Part shown: positions 1 to 8,749 of the stretch, piece after piece | Layout: every line of letters starts with the position of its first letter | Numbering within the stretch: position 1 is the stretch's first letter | From: Janthinobacterium lividum | GTDB taxonomy: Bacteria > Pseudomonadota > Gammaproteobacteria > Burkholderiales > Burkholderiaceae_D | DNA: 64,000 nucleotides | Assembly: GCF_011601275.1 (NCBI RefSeq) | Contig: NZ_JAAOLY010000010.1 | Span: 124,001 to 188,000 of the forward strand | Direction of reading: 5' to 3' | The notes under the pieces: model-generated | Databases searched by the model: none | The model's input: the letters and a program-made list of their open reading frames with translations, nothing else | What the model was told of the DNA's origin: nothing | Translations under genes and position numbers: made by a program

Positions 1-1
1 C

Positions 2-3000
2 CTGCTGCGCGGCGATACCAGCACCGGGGCGCCGGCCTTGCAGGCGCTGATCCTGAGTGCGGCCGACAGCGTCAATTTCTATGGCGACGTGATGCTCGAT
101 ACCTACGACAAGAGCACGGGGAAATCCACGCTGGAGCGCCTGGTGCTGACCACGCCGGCCATGTATGGGCAGGGCGATGCCGGCACCGTGGCCACCATCC
201 GCACGGCCAACCTGATCTGGGGCGGCGCGCTGTCGCCGGCCGGCAATGTGATCGCGCATGGCGCCGGCACGGGCAGCGGCACCCTGAAACTGGAAGCGCA
301 GCGCATCGATTTCGGCTTCGGCCCGTTCACCCAGCCGGCCGGCGTCGCCTCGTTCGACCGCCTGGCGCTGGGTTTTGGCAATGTCAACCTGAAGGCGTCG
401 GGTCAGGTCACGGCCAACCACAAGGGCAGCCTGTCCGTCTACCAGGCGCAGGGCGCCTACGAGTCGGGCAAGGGCTACCAGTACAGCGGCGGCAACCTCA
501 ATATCAGCACGCCGCTGCTGACGGGCGACGCCGGTTCCGCGCACAGCTACACGGCGGGCGGCGCGCTGTCGGTGGCGGCGCTGGCCGGTACGGCGCCAGC
601 GGCCCCCGTCAAGAATAACGATGGCTTGGGCGCGCAGCTGGCGCTGAACGGCGACAGCGTGAGCGTGGCGACGGCCGTGGTGTTGCCTAGCGGCAAGTTG
701 ACGATCAGCGCGCAGCACGGCATCACCGTGGCCGACGGCGCCCGCATTGACATGGCGGGCCGCAAGAGCACCTTCTTCGACGTGGACAAATACAGCTGGG
801 GCGGCGACGTGAGCCTGGACAGCCGCGCCGGCAATATTCGCCAGGCGGCAGGCAGCGTGATCGACTTGTCGGCCGAAAACAACCGCGCCGGCAGCCTGAA
901 GGCCGTGGCGCTCGAGGACGCGGCTGGCATGGTGGATCTGCAGGGCAAGATCCTGGGCGGCGCCAGCGGCAGCTACGACGCGGGCGGCACCGTGGTGCCG
1001 TACAAGAAGGGCAGCGTGGACGTGCGCGCGCAAACGCTGGGCGCGGGCGGCAGCCTGGACAGCCAGTTCGCGTCGCTGAACACGCGCCTGACGGAAGGCG
1101 GCGTGACGGGCGGGCGCAGCTTCCAGCTGAAACAGGGCGACTTGACGATAGGTAACGACATCAAGGCGGGCGAAGTGCAGGTATCCGTCGACAATGGCAG
1201 CCTGACCGTCGCCGGCGTGATCGACGCCAGCGGCGAGCGCGTGGGCAGCATCCGCCTGGCCGGCAAGCATGGCGTCACCTTGGCCGGCAACGCCGTGCTC
1301 GACGCGCATGGCACCGTCTTGCGCGTCGACAGCTATGGCAAGATCATCGACAGCCCGAACCGGGCCACGGTGGAAATCAATTCGGGCGTAGGCACCTTGG
1401 ACCTGGCCGGCGGCGCGCTGATCGACCTGCGCCACGGCACATCGGCCGTGGCCGGCAAGGGCAAGGGCGAACACGACGGCGCCGCGCGCGGCACGCTGGA
1501 ACTGAGCGCACCGCGCCTGGGCAGCGGCGGCGTTCGCACGGATCTTGATGTGGCCACCTTCGGCGACATCGCCATTGCGGCCGGCGGCGGTTTGACGATA
1601 CGCGGCGCGAAATCGATCGCCGTCAACGCCATGCAGCGCTATGACGACGCGGCCTACGCCACGGACCTGTCGGCCAGCGGCCGCCCCTACCAGGTGGTCA
1701 ACCAGGCGTATCTCGACAGCAAGCACGTGGACAGCACGGCCTTCATCGACGCGGCGCTGGCCAACACGAACTTGCGCAATATCAAGCTGGCGGGCTTGAG
1801 CACGGCCGCCTATGCCGATGCCTTGCATCTGCGTCCCGGCGTCGATATCGTCAGCAAGACGCCAGACGGCGACCTGGTGGTGCAGGGCGACCTGGACCTG
1901 TCCGGCATGCGCTACGCCAGCCTGAATCCGCGCTTTCAAGCAACAAATGTGCGCGGTTCGGGCGAGGTGGGCAGCCTGCTGCTGCGCGCCGGCGGCGACT
2001 TGAGCATCTATGGCAGCATCAACGACGGTTTCGCGCCGCCACCGGCCACCAAGGATGACAGCGGCTGGGTACTGCTGCCGGGACGCGATATCAATGGCAG
2101 CGACGTCATCGTGCCGGGCAAGGGCGTGACCGTGGCCGACGGCACCTTGTTCCCGGGCGGGATCGCGCTCAATTACGACCTGCCCATCAAGGGCTTCAGC
2201 TTGATGGCGAATACGCGCCTGCCCGCGCCCGTGACCCTGGCCGAGGCCGTCACCTTGCCGGCCGGCACGGTGCTGGCGGCCGCCGTACGCGACAGCGCCG
2301 GCCATATCGTCCATGCGGCCGGCAGCCTGCTGGCCACAGCGCTCACCTTGGACGCCGGCATGCGCCTCGATGCGGGCAGCGTGCTGGCGCAAACGGTGAA
2401 AGTGGGCTCCATGACCTGGCCCAAGGGCGTGCCGCTGCCTGGCGTGGCGGGCGAACGCTCGGTCTTCGCGCTAAACGGCAACCTGGCGCTGGCCGTGGGT
2501 TCATTGATCCCGTCCGGCACCGACGTCAAGCTGATGCCGAATGTGGAATCGATCCAGCTGCGTCCGGAAGTGGCGGGCAGCCAGGGCAAGCTGTGGGCCA
2601 TCGCGCCCATGCTGGCCGAAGGGTCGCAAGCGTGGGGCATGCGCCTGGTGGCGGGCGCCGATCTCGACGCGGCCGACACGCGCGGCGTGCAGGCGCACCC
2701 CAGCCACGGCACCCTGCGCCTGGCCGACAGCCATTACGGCATGTATGGCATCTTGGTGCCGCCGAAGGGCGTGCAATACTGGACCAGGGAAGCGCAGGAA
2801 CTGGGCGAGCGCGAGGGCATCCCCGGCATCGTGGCGGGCGAGCCCATCACCGAGGAATTCACCAGCCAGTTCGGCCAGACTGTCGAGGTATTTTGCGCCA
2901 ACGACCCGACCCTGTGCGTGCTGAAGTTGGCCTACGTGTGGACCAAGGCCGGCGCCGAAGAGTTCGCCGACCCGAGCGTGAAGGCGGGCGACGTGGTCGA

Positions 3001-6000
3001 CCTTGACGCACTGGGCTGGCCAACCATGTGCGAGGAAAATCCCACCTGGTGCGGCACCTCCAGCCCCAGCTACAATTACAAGCCGTCCAGCCTGCGCTAC
3101 AGCGTGCTGCGCACGGGCACGGGCGACCTGGACCTGGTCAGCGGCGGCGACTTGCGCATGGACAGCCTGTATGGCGTGTATACGGCCGGCATGTCGTCCA
3201 CGGCGACGTTGCCAGGCGACCCGTTCAACCAGGCGCGGGCGCGCAATGCCGACGGCAAGGTATTGAACAATCCGGACGGTGAGCATGAACACCTGGTCGA
3301 TGGCGGCGCCGACAGCATCTACCGTGCCTGGTACCCTGACCAGGGCGGCAATCTGCTGCTGAAGGTTGGCGGCGACCTGACGAGTTCTTTGTTGAACCGC
3401 AGTGCCGCGACCAATTTGCGTCCCGTCACGGCGGACGCTGGCTACGACAGCACGGCCGTGGGCAACTGGCTGTGGCGCCAGGGCAGCGGCGGTCTCGCCA
3501 TCGGCGGCCTGGCGCAGCCGGTGGCATGGTGGGTCAATTTTGGCACCTATGTGGGCCGCAAGACCCTGGCCGACGACGTCCTGGGCTTTACGGGTTTCGG
3601 CACCCTGGGTGGCGGCAATGTGCGTGCCGACGTGGCGGGCGACGCCGGTGTGCTGGCGTTGGCGCAGGGCAGCAGCTACGACGGCAATATCAATATCCGT
3701 TCGCAGGGCTTGCTGCTGGCCGTGGGCAGTACGGGCCGCGTGCATGCCGATGGCAGCATGCTGTTGACGGGCGGCGGCGACTTGGACCTGCGCGTGGGCG
3801 GCGCCATCAACCCGGCAGGCGCGCCGGGCGGCGGCCACATGAATGGCGCCCTCGTCGACTTGCGCGGCCACGCGGAAACGTCGGCCGCGCAGCTGGGCAG
3901 CCTGGCGCTGCAATATGGCACACGAAATACCGATCACGTGCCGAAAGAAACGCGCGCCTACGATGCCTTCACGGCCACGCGCGCCACGCTGCAGGGCGGC
4001 ATGACCCTGGTGCCGGGCGACGCCACGTTCAGCGTGGCGACCCTGGGCGACCAGGTGCTGCAGGATGTGGCCGATCCGGGCCGCGTACTGATGGTCAACC
4101 CGACCTCGGCACTTGCGCCATCGGGCGAACTGGGCATCGGCTACAGCTGGTTCAGCCTGTGGACGCCGCACACGGCGCTTGATCTGTTCTCCGCCGGCGG
4201 CAATCTGACGCCGTTGACGGCGCCGATCGGCACGGAGACCGACTTCGCCACCATTTACCCGTCCATCGTGCGCGTTGCGGCCGCACATGGCAGTTTGTAC
4301 TACGGCAAGATGAGTGTGAACCCGAATGGCGTCGACAGCTATGCCGCCCCCTTGCTGCTGGCGCCTTCGCCGTATGCCCAACTGCAATGGCTGGCCGGCG
4401 ACTCCATCTATGCCGGCGGTTTTACCATCGGCCAGTCCGGCGCGGCAGCGGCCAGCATGGCGACACCGTTCAAGCCAGCCTACATCGCGCGCACCCCCAG
4501 CATGTGGGCGACCGGCCCCCTGGCCAGCAATCTGTCCAGCACGGGGGCGCCGGCCACGGAAGACAGGTATCCGCTGTTCGCCTTCGGTCCCGATTCGGCC
4601 GGCGGCCCCGGCAACAGCGGCACGCAGGCGGCCCGCATTTATGCCGTCAAGGGCGACTTGCTCGGAGTCAACGTCGGTCGCATCGTCCAGTTCAACGACG
4701 CCAAGCACGTGGGCATCACCTGGTACGAGGGTGCGCAACCCGTCTGGATGAAGGCGGGCCGCGACATCGTCAGCAGCGGCACGGCGCAGCTGGAAGGTGT
4801 GGGCGGCAGCGACAGCGGGAGCGGCATGGCGTTCAACAATAGTGGCAACCTGTTCGTGCATAACAACGCGTATGACGTATCTGTGGTCTCGGCCGGGCGC
4901 GACATCCTGGCCAGTTCCTTCAACGTGGCCGGTCCTGGCACGCTCGACATCAGCGCCGGACGCAACATATTGATGCAGGACAAGGGCAGCGTCGTCAGCC
5001 TCGGCCCTGTCGTGCAGGGCGACAAGCGCCCGGGCGCGGGCATCGCCATGCAGGCGGGCGTGGGCGCGGCCGGTCTCGATTACCTGCGTTTCGTCAAGCC
5101 CTACCTGGACTCGTCCAACGTGGCGCAGACGGGCGTGCCGCTGGCAGGTCAGGCCGGCAAGGTGGTGAAATCCTACGAAACCGAATTGCTGACCTGGCTG
5201 GGCGAACGCTACGGCTTCAAGGGCACTGCAGCCGAGGCGCTGGCCTTTTATCTCGCCTTGGCCGAGCCGCAGCAGCGCGTGTTTGCCCGCGACGTGTATT
5301 TCGCCGAACTGAAGGCGGGCGGGCGCGAGTACAACGACCGGGACAGCTCGCGCTATGGCAGCTTCCTGCGCAGCCGCAACGCCATCGCGTCCCTGGCGCC
5401 GGCCACGGACGCCGGCGGCAAGGCGATTGCGTATGCGGGCGACATCGTCATGTACCGCGGCACGTTTGGCCTCTACAACCCGAGTTCGGGGAGCAACGAC
5501 CGCATCGTTCCCCGCAGCGGCTACGTGCACACCAACTTCGGCGGCGATATTCAATTGCTCACGCCGGGCGGCAGGCAGGTGTTCGGTATCGAAGGCGAGG
5601 CGCCGCCGTCGACCTCGGGTGTCATCACCAAGGGCGGCGGCAATATCGAGCTGTTCTCGCACGGCAGCATCCTGCTGGGCCAGAGCCGCGTCATGACGAC
5701 GTTTGGCGGCGACATTCTTGGCTGGTCGTCGCAGGGCGACATCAACGCGGGGCGTGGTTCGAAGTCGACCATCGTCTACACGCCGCCCAAGCGCGTGTAT
5801 GACAACTGGGGCAACGTGACCCTGTCGTCGGACGTGCCCAGCACGGGCGCCGGCATCGCCACCCTGGCGCCGATCGCCGAAGTACCGGCCGGCGACGTGG
5901 ACTTGCTGGCGCCGCTGGGCACCATCGACGCGGGCGAGGCGGGCATCCGCGTCTCGGGCAGCGTCAACCTGGCCGCGCTGACGGTGGCGAACGCGGCGAA

Positions 6001-6355
6001 CATCCAGGTCAAGGGCGAAGCGAAGGGCATGCCGACGGTGGCGTCCGTCAACGTGGCCGCCATGACCAACGCCAGCGCGGCCGCTTCCCAGGCGACGGCG
6101 GCGGCGCAGGACGTGGTGCAGCGCGAGCGCGCCGCCACCCGCGCCGCGCAGCCGTCCGTGTTCACGGTGCGCGTGCTGGGCTTTGGCAACGACGCCCCGC
6201 CCGACAGCGCGCAAGCGGCGCCGCAGGATGGGGCGCGCATCGAGGCGGCCGATTACAACCCGCGCAGCGCCGTGCGCGTGCTGGGCTTGGGCCCGTTGCC
6301 GGAATCGGCCACGCGTCAGCTGACGGCGCAAGAGCGCAGCAGGTTGTCGCCATGA
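2..6355 (+). CDS. Filamentous haemagglutinin family protein, C-terminal part (5' end outside window)
   Basis: The reading frame is open from base 2, so the N-terminal signal and TPS/haemagglutinin secretion domain lie upstream of the window. About 2100 residues are visible. They are rich in G, S, A, D and N and carry many short beta-helix-like turns of the SAGRDI or GGDL kind, as in secreted two-partner adhesins. The stretch from about residue 1600 to 2020 (LFVHNNAYDVSVVSAGRDI, then GDIVMYRG and YVHTNFGGDIQLLTPGG) resembles the DUF3739 region of the filamentous haemagglutinin outer-membrane family. The tail repeats VRVLGFG and VRVLGLG about 35 residues apart. The stop overlaps the start of the sigma factor gene, so the two are probably co-transcribed. 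Likely role is surface adhesion or biofilm matrix; this is inferred from family, and no partner TpsB transporter is in view. Confidence 0.85.
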   Translation: MLRGDTSTGAPALQALILSAADSVNFYGDVMLDTYDKSTGKSTLERLVLTTPAMYGQGDAGTVATIRTANLIWGGALSPAGNVIAHGAGTGSGTLKLEAQRIDFGFGPFTQPAGVASFDRLALGFGNVNLKASGQVTANHKGSLSVYQAQGAYESGKGYQYSGGNLNISTPLLTGDAGSAHSYTAGGALSVAALAGTAPAAPVKNNDGLGAQLALNGDSVSVATAVVLPSGKLTISAQHGITVADGARIDMAGRKSTFFDVDKYSWGGDVSLDSRAGNIRQAAGSVIDLSAENNRAGSLKAVALEDAAGMVDLQGKILGGASGSYDAGGTVVPYKKGSVDVRAQTLGAGGSLDSQFASLNTRLTEGGVTGGRSFQLKQGDLTIGNDIKAGEVQVSVDNGSLTVAGVIDASGERVGSIRLAGKHGVTLAGNAVLDAHGTVLRVDSYGKIIDSPNRATVEINSGVGTLDLAGGALIDLRHGTSAVAGKGKGEHDGAARGTLELSAPRLGSGGVRTDLDVATFGDIAIAAGGGLTIRGAKSIAVNAMQRYDDAAYATDLSASGRPYQVVNQAYLDSKHVDSTAFIDAALANTNLRNIKLAGLSTAAYADALHLRPGVDIVSKTPDGDLVVQGDLDLSGMRYASLNPRFQATNVRGSGEVGSLLLRAGGDLSIYGSINDGFAPPPATKDDSGWVLLPGRDINGSDVIVPGKGVTVADGTLFPGGIALNYDLPIKGFSLMANTRLPAPVTLAEAVTLPAGTVLAAAVRDSAGHIVHAAGSLLATALTLDAGMRLDAGSVLAQTVKVGSMTWPKGVPLPGVAGERSVFALNGNLALAVGSLIPSGTDVKLMPNVESIQLRPEVAGSQGKLWAIAPMLAEGSQAWGMRLVAGADLDAADTRGVQAHPSHGTLRLADSHYGMYGILVPPKGVQYWTREAQELGEREGIPGIVAGEPITEEFTSQFGQTVEVFCANDPTLCVLKLAYVWTKAGAEEFADPSVKAGDVVDLDALGWPTMCEENPTWCGTSSPSYNYKPSSLRYSVLRTGTGDLDLVSGGDLRMDSLYGVYTAGMSSTATLPGDPFNQARARNADGKVLNNPDGEHEHLVDGGADSIYRAWYPDQGGNLLLKVGGDLTSSLLNRSAATNLRPVTADAGYDSTAVGNWLWRQGSGGLAIGGLAQPVAWWVNFGTYVGRKTLADDVLGFTGFGTLGGGNVRADVAGDAGVLALAQGSSYDGNINIRSQGLLLAVGSTGRVHADGSMLLTGGGDLDLRVGGAINPAGAPGGGHMNGALVDLRGHAETSAAQLGSLALQYGTRNTDHVPKETRAYDAFTATRATLQGGMTLVPGDATFSVATLGDQVLQDVADPGRVLMVNPTSALAPSGELGIGYSWFSLWTPHTALDLFSAGGNLTPLTAPIGTETDFATIYPSIVRVAAAHGSLYYGKMSVNPNGVDSYAAPLLLAPSPYAQLQWLAGDSIYAGGFTIGQSGAAAASMATPFKPAYIARTPSMWATGPLASNLSSTGAPATEDRYPLFAFGPDSAGGPGNSGTQAARIYAVKGDLLGVNVGRIVQFNDAKHVGITWYEGAQPVWMKAGRDIVSSGTAQLEGVGGSDSGSGMAFNNSGNLFVHNNAYDVSVVSAGRDILASSFNVAGPGTLDISAGRNILMQDKGSVVSLGPVVQGDKRPGAGIAMQAGVGAAGLDYLRFVKPYLDSSNVAQTGVPLAGQAGKVVKSYETELLTWLGERYGFKGTAAEALAFYLALAEPQQRVFARDVYFAELKAGGREYNDRDSSRYGSFLRSRNAIASLAPATDAGGKAIAYAGDIVMYRGTFGLYNPSSGSNDRIVPRSGYVHTNFGGDIQLLTPGGRQVFGIEGEAPPSTSGVITKGGGNIELFSHGSILLGQSRVMTTFGGDILGWSSQGDINAGRGSKSTIVYTPPKRVYDNWGNVTLSSDVPSTGAGIATLAPIAEVPAGDVDLLAPLGTIDAGEAGIRVSGSVNLAALTVANAANIQVKGEAKGMPTVASVNVAAMTNASAAASQATAAAQDVVQRERAATRAAQPSVFTVRVLGFGNDAPPDSAQAAPQDGARIEAADYNPRSAVRVLGLGPLPESATRQLTAQERSRLSP

Positions 6356-7056
6356 TGGTCGACATGGCGCGTAGGGCTGAACCCTTGCGCATGGTGGGCA
6401 TGCCGTGGTACCGGTCCGCCATCCGGCCCCGCTTGCAGGCGGCCAACGACGTGGCGCCAGGGCAGGGCAGCCAGCTGCAGGCCGTACTGGAAAGCAATTA
6501 CGCGGCCCTGCATCGGCGCTTGGCGCGCCACCTGGGTTGTGCCGAGCTGGCCAGCGACAGCCTGCACGACGCCTGGCTGCGCCTGGACGCGCTGGCGGCC
6601 GGGGCTGCGGACGGAGCTGCGCTGGCGCACCGCCCCGTCGCCTATGTGTTTCGCGTGGCGTGCAATGCGGCCATGGACAGCCTGCGCGGCAACCGCGCCT
6701 GGCTGTATGCGGACGAGGGTGGTGGGGACGGCGCCGCCGGCCTCGTCGATTTCCTGGCCGATACGGCGGCGGGGCCGGAACGCCTGGCCGAGCTGCAGGC
6801 GGACGTGCGCCTGCTGGCGCAAGCCGTCGACTTGCTGCCGCGGCGTCACCGGCAAGTGCTCGAAGCGCTGCGCGTGGACGAGCTGACCCGCCTGGAGGTG
6901 GCTGAGCGGCACGACATGTCCTTGCGCAACGTCGATACGGCCTTGCGCCAGGCGCTCGACCATTGCGCCCGCCACACGGGCTACGCGGCGCAGGGCGGCG
7001 TCGGCACGACCCGGCGCAGCCTGAAGCTGAACGTTCGTTCGCGTACAGACGCGTAG
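6352..7056 (+). CDS. RNA polymerase sigma-70 family (ECF-like) factor
   Basis: The 234-residue product has a region-2-like N-terminal half (YAALHRRLARHLGC, SLHDAWLRLDAL, then YVFRVACNAAMDSLRG) and a region-4 helix-turn-helix near residues 160-215 (LLPRRHRQVLEALRVDELTRLEVA, broken here at 20 residues: RHRQVLEALRVDEL and VAERHDMSLRNVDTALRQAL). It resembles FecI-type sigma factors. The ATG overlaps the upstream haemagglutinin stop as ATGA, so translation is probably coupled. A second ATG follows directly in frame; either could be used. No FecR-like anti-sigma gene follows; the next gene is paoA on the same strand after 76 bases. Which promoters it reads cannot be told from sequence. Control of the adhesin or of a surface-signalling regulon is the natural guess. 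Confidence 0.8.
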   Translation: MMVDMARRAEPLRMVGMPWYRSAIRPRLQAANDVAPGQGSQLQAVLESNYAALHRRLARHLGCAELASDSLHDAWLRLDALAAGAADGAALAHRPVAYVFRVACNAAMDSLRGNRAWLYADEGGGDGAAGLVDFLADTAAGPERLAELQADVRLLAQAVDLLPRRHRQVLEALRVDELTRLEVAERHDMSLRNVDTALRQALDHCARHTGYAAQGGVGTTRRSLKLNVRSRTDA

Positions 7057-7132
7057 GAATCGGGCCGTCAGACTGGTGCTTCGGGCCTGCATGCGCCCAC
7101 CCAGCCAGTCCACAGCCAGGAGGAAGCGCGAG

Positions 7133-7789
7133 ATGACAGAGTCCCATCAAATCAATGCCGGTAGGCGCGGCTTGCTGATCGCCGGTGCGCTGTCGGCCAC
7201 GGCCGCGGCCGTGCCCGGTGTGGCAGGAGCGGCGGGGGCGGCGCAGGCCGTCAGCACGAGCGGCCAGGCGCCACCAGTCCTGATGAAAGTCAGCCTCGAC
7301 GTCAATGGCCAGCGCCACAGCCTGGAACTCGACACGCGCACCACCTTGCTCGACGCCTTGCGCGAACATCTGCAGCTGACGGGCACCAAGAAGGGCTGCG
7401 ATCACGGCCAGTGCGGTGCCTGCACCGTCATGCTCGACGGCCAGCGCATCAATGCCTGCTTGACTCTTGCCGTGATGCATGACGGCGCCAAGGTCACCAC
7501 CATCGAGGGGCTGGGCACGCCGGAGAAACTGCATCCGATGCAGGCCGCCTTCATCGCGCATGACGGCTACCAGTGCGGCTATTGCACGCCGGGGCAGATC
7601 TGCTCGGCCGTCGCTGCGCTGGGAGAAATCCGCCAGGGCATCCCCAGCCACGTCAGCGTGGACTTGAACGCGGCCCCCTCGGTGACGCCGGAAGAATTGC
7701 GCGAACGCATGAGCGGCAACATCTGCCGCTGCGGCGCCTACTCCAACATCATCGAGGCGATCACCGAGGTGGCGGGGAGGCCGGCATGA
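7133..7789 (+). CDS. paoA: Aldehyde oxidoreductase [2Fe-2S] subunit PaoA (YagT type)
   Basis: Small iron-sulfur subunit of a periplasmic xanthine-oxidase-family aldehyde oxidoreductase; it passes electrons from the Mo site. I place the start at 7133 because AGGAGGA lies 8 bases upstream; in-frame starts further up lack one. The first 45 residues hold a twin-arginine-type signal ([17 protein letters not shown]). The plant-type ferredoxin motif follows ([16 protein letters not shown] with a fourth Cys in INAC), and then the second cluster motif [11 protein letters not shown] paired with CRCGAYSN. The stop overlaps paoB by 4 nt. Length (218 residues) fits the family. Substrates are typically aromatic or aliphatic aldehydes, with a detoxifying role. 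Confidence 0.93.
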   Translation: MTESHQINAGRRGLLIAGALSATAAAVPGVAGAAGAAQAVSTSGQAPPVLMKVSLDVNGQRHSLELDTRTTLLDALREHLQLTGTKKGCDHGQCGACTVMLDGQRINACLTLAVMHDGAKVTTIEGLGTPEKLHPMQAAFIAHDGYQCGYCTPGQICSAVAALGEIRQGIPSHVSVDLNAAPSVTPEELRERMSGNICRCGAYSNIIEAITEVAGRPA

Positions 7790-8745
7790 GAGTCTTCAGT
7801 TACCAGAAGGCCGCCTCGCCGGCCGAAGCGGCGGGCGCCGCCGTGAATACGCCGGGCGCCCGCTTCATCGCGGGCGGCACGAATCTGCTCGACCTGATGA
7901 AGCTGGAAATCGAAACGCCCGCGCATTTGATCGACGTCAATGGCCTCGCATTGGATAAAGTGGAGACCACGGCCGACGGCGGCTTGCGCATCGGCGCCCT
8001 CGTGCGCAATACGGCGCTGGCCGCGCACGCCACGGTGCGGCGCGATTATGGCGTGCTGTCGCGCGCCTTGCTGGCCGGCGCCTCGGCGCAATTGCGCAAC
8101 AAGGCGACGACGGCCGGCAACCTGCTGCAGCGCACGCGCTGCCCGTATTTCTATGACACGAACCAGGCGTGCAACAAGCGCGTGCCGGGCAGCGGCTGCT
8201 CGGCCATCGGCGGCTTCAGCCGGCCGCTGGCCATCCTGGGCGGCAGCGATGCCTGCATCGCCACGCATCCGAGCGACATGGCCGTGGCCATGCGCGTGCT
8301 CGACGCCGCCATCGATACGGTGCGCTCCGACGGCGCCGTGCGCAGCATCCCCATCGCCGACTTTTACCGTTTGCCGGGCAACACGCCGCACGTGGAAACC
8401 GTGCTGCAGCCGGGAGAACTGATCACCAGCGTGACCTTGCCCCGGCCCGTTGGCGGCACGCATGTCTACCGCAAGGTGCGCGACCGGGCCTCGTACGCGT
8501 TCGCGCTGGTGTCCGTGGCGGCCATCATCTTGCCCAATGGCACGGGCAGGCTGGCCCTGGGCGGTGTCGCGCCGCAACCGTGGAGAATTTCTGGCGCCGA
8601 GCAGGTCATGCCCGAGGGCGCCGCCGCCTTCAGCGAACGCCTGCTGGCCGGCGCCAGACCGACTGACGACAATGCCTTCAAGGTGACCCTGGCGCAGCGC
8701 ACGATTGCCTCGGTGCTGGCTGAAGCACAAGCGAAGAAAGGCTAG
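7786..8745 (+). CDS. paoB: Aldehyde oxidoreductase FAD subunit PaoB (YagS type)
   Basis: FAD-binding middle subunit (319 residues) of the same complex. The start ATG overlaps the paoA stop (ATGA). The FAD-binding signature [11 protein letters not shown] sits near residue 28 and [14 protein letters not shown] near residue 110. Cysteines 119, 129, 138 and 157 lie in the stretch [21 protein letters not shown] and DACIA. This is the arrangement that holds the extra [4Fe-4S] cluster of E. coli PaoB and separates it from ordinary xanthine dehydrogenase FAD subunits. Four bases separate it from paoC. It is probably exported as a partner of the Tat-bearing PaoA since it has no signal of its own. Confidence 0.92.
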   Translation: MRVFSYQKAASPAEAAGAAVNTPGARFIAGGTNLLDLMKLEIETPAHLIDVNGLALDKVETTADGGLRIGALVRNTALAAHATVRRDYGVLSRALLAGASAQLRNKATTAGNLLQRTRCPYFYDTNQACNKRVPGSGCSAIGGFSRPLAILGGSDACIATHPSDMAVAMRVLDAAIDTVRSDGAVRSIPIADFYRLPGNTPHVETVLQPGELITSVTLPRPVGGTHVYRKVRDRASYAFALVSVAAIILPNGTGRLALGGVAPQPWRISGAEQVMPEGAAAFSERLLAGARPTDDNAFKVTLAQRTIASVLAEAQAKKG

Positions 8746-8749
8746 GGCC

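Noticed and set aside
2501..7651. 1716-codon open frame on the minus strand
   Set aside because: It is antisense to the haemagglutinin, sigma and paoA genes, rich in R, A, H and Q with no domain. It is a high-GC shadow frame.
7927..7940. TTGAT-CGAC-GTCAA, 9/10 FNR-like
   Set aside because: It lies inside paoB coding sequence, far from any start, so is taken as chance.
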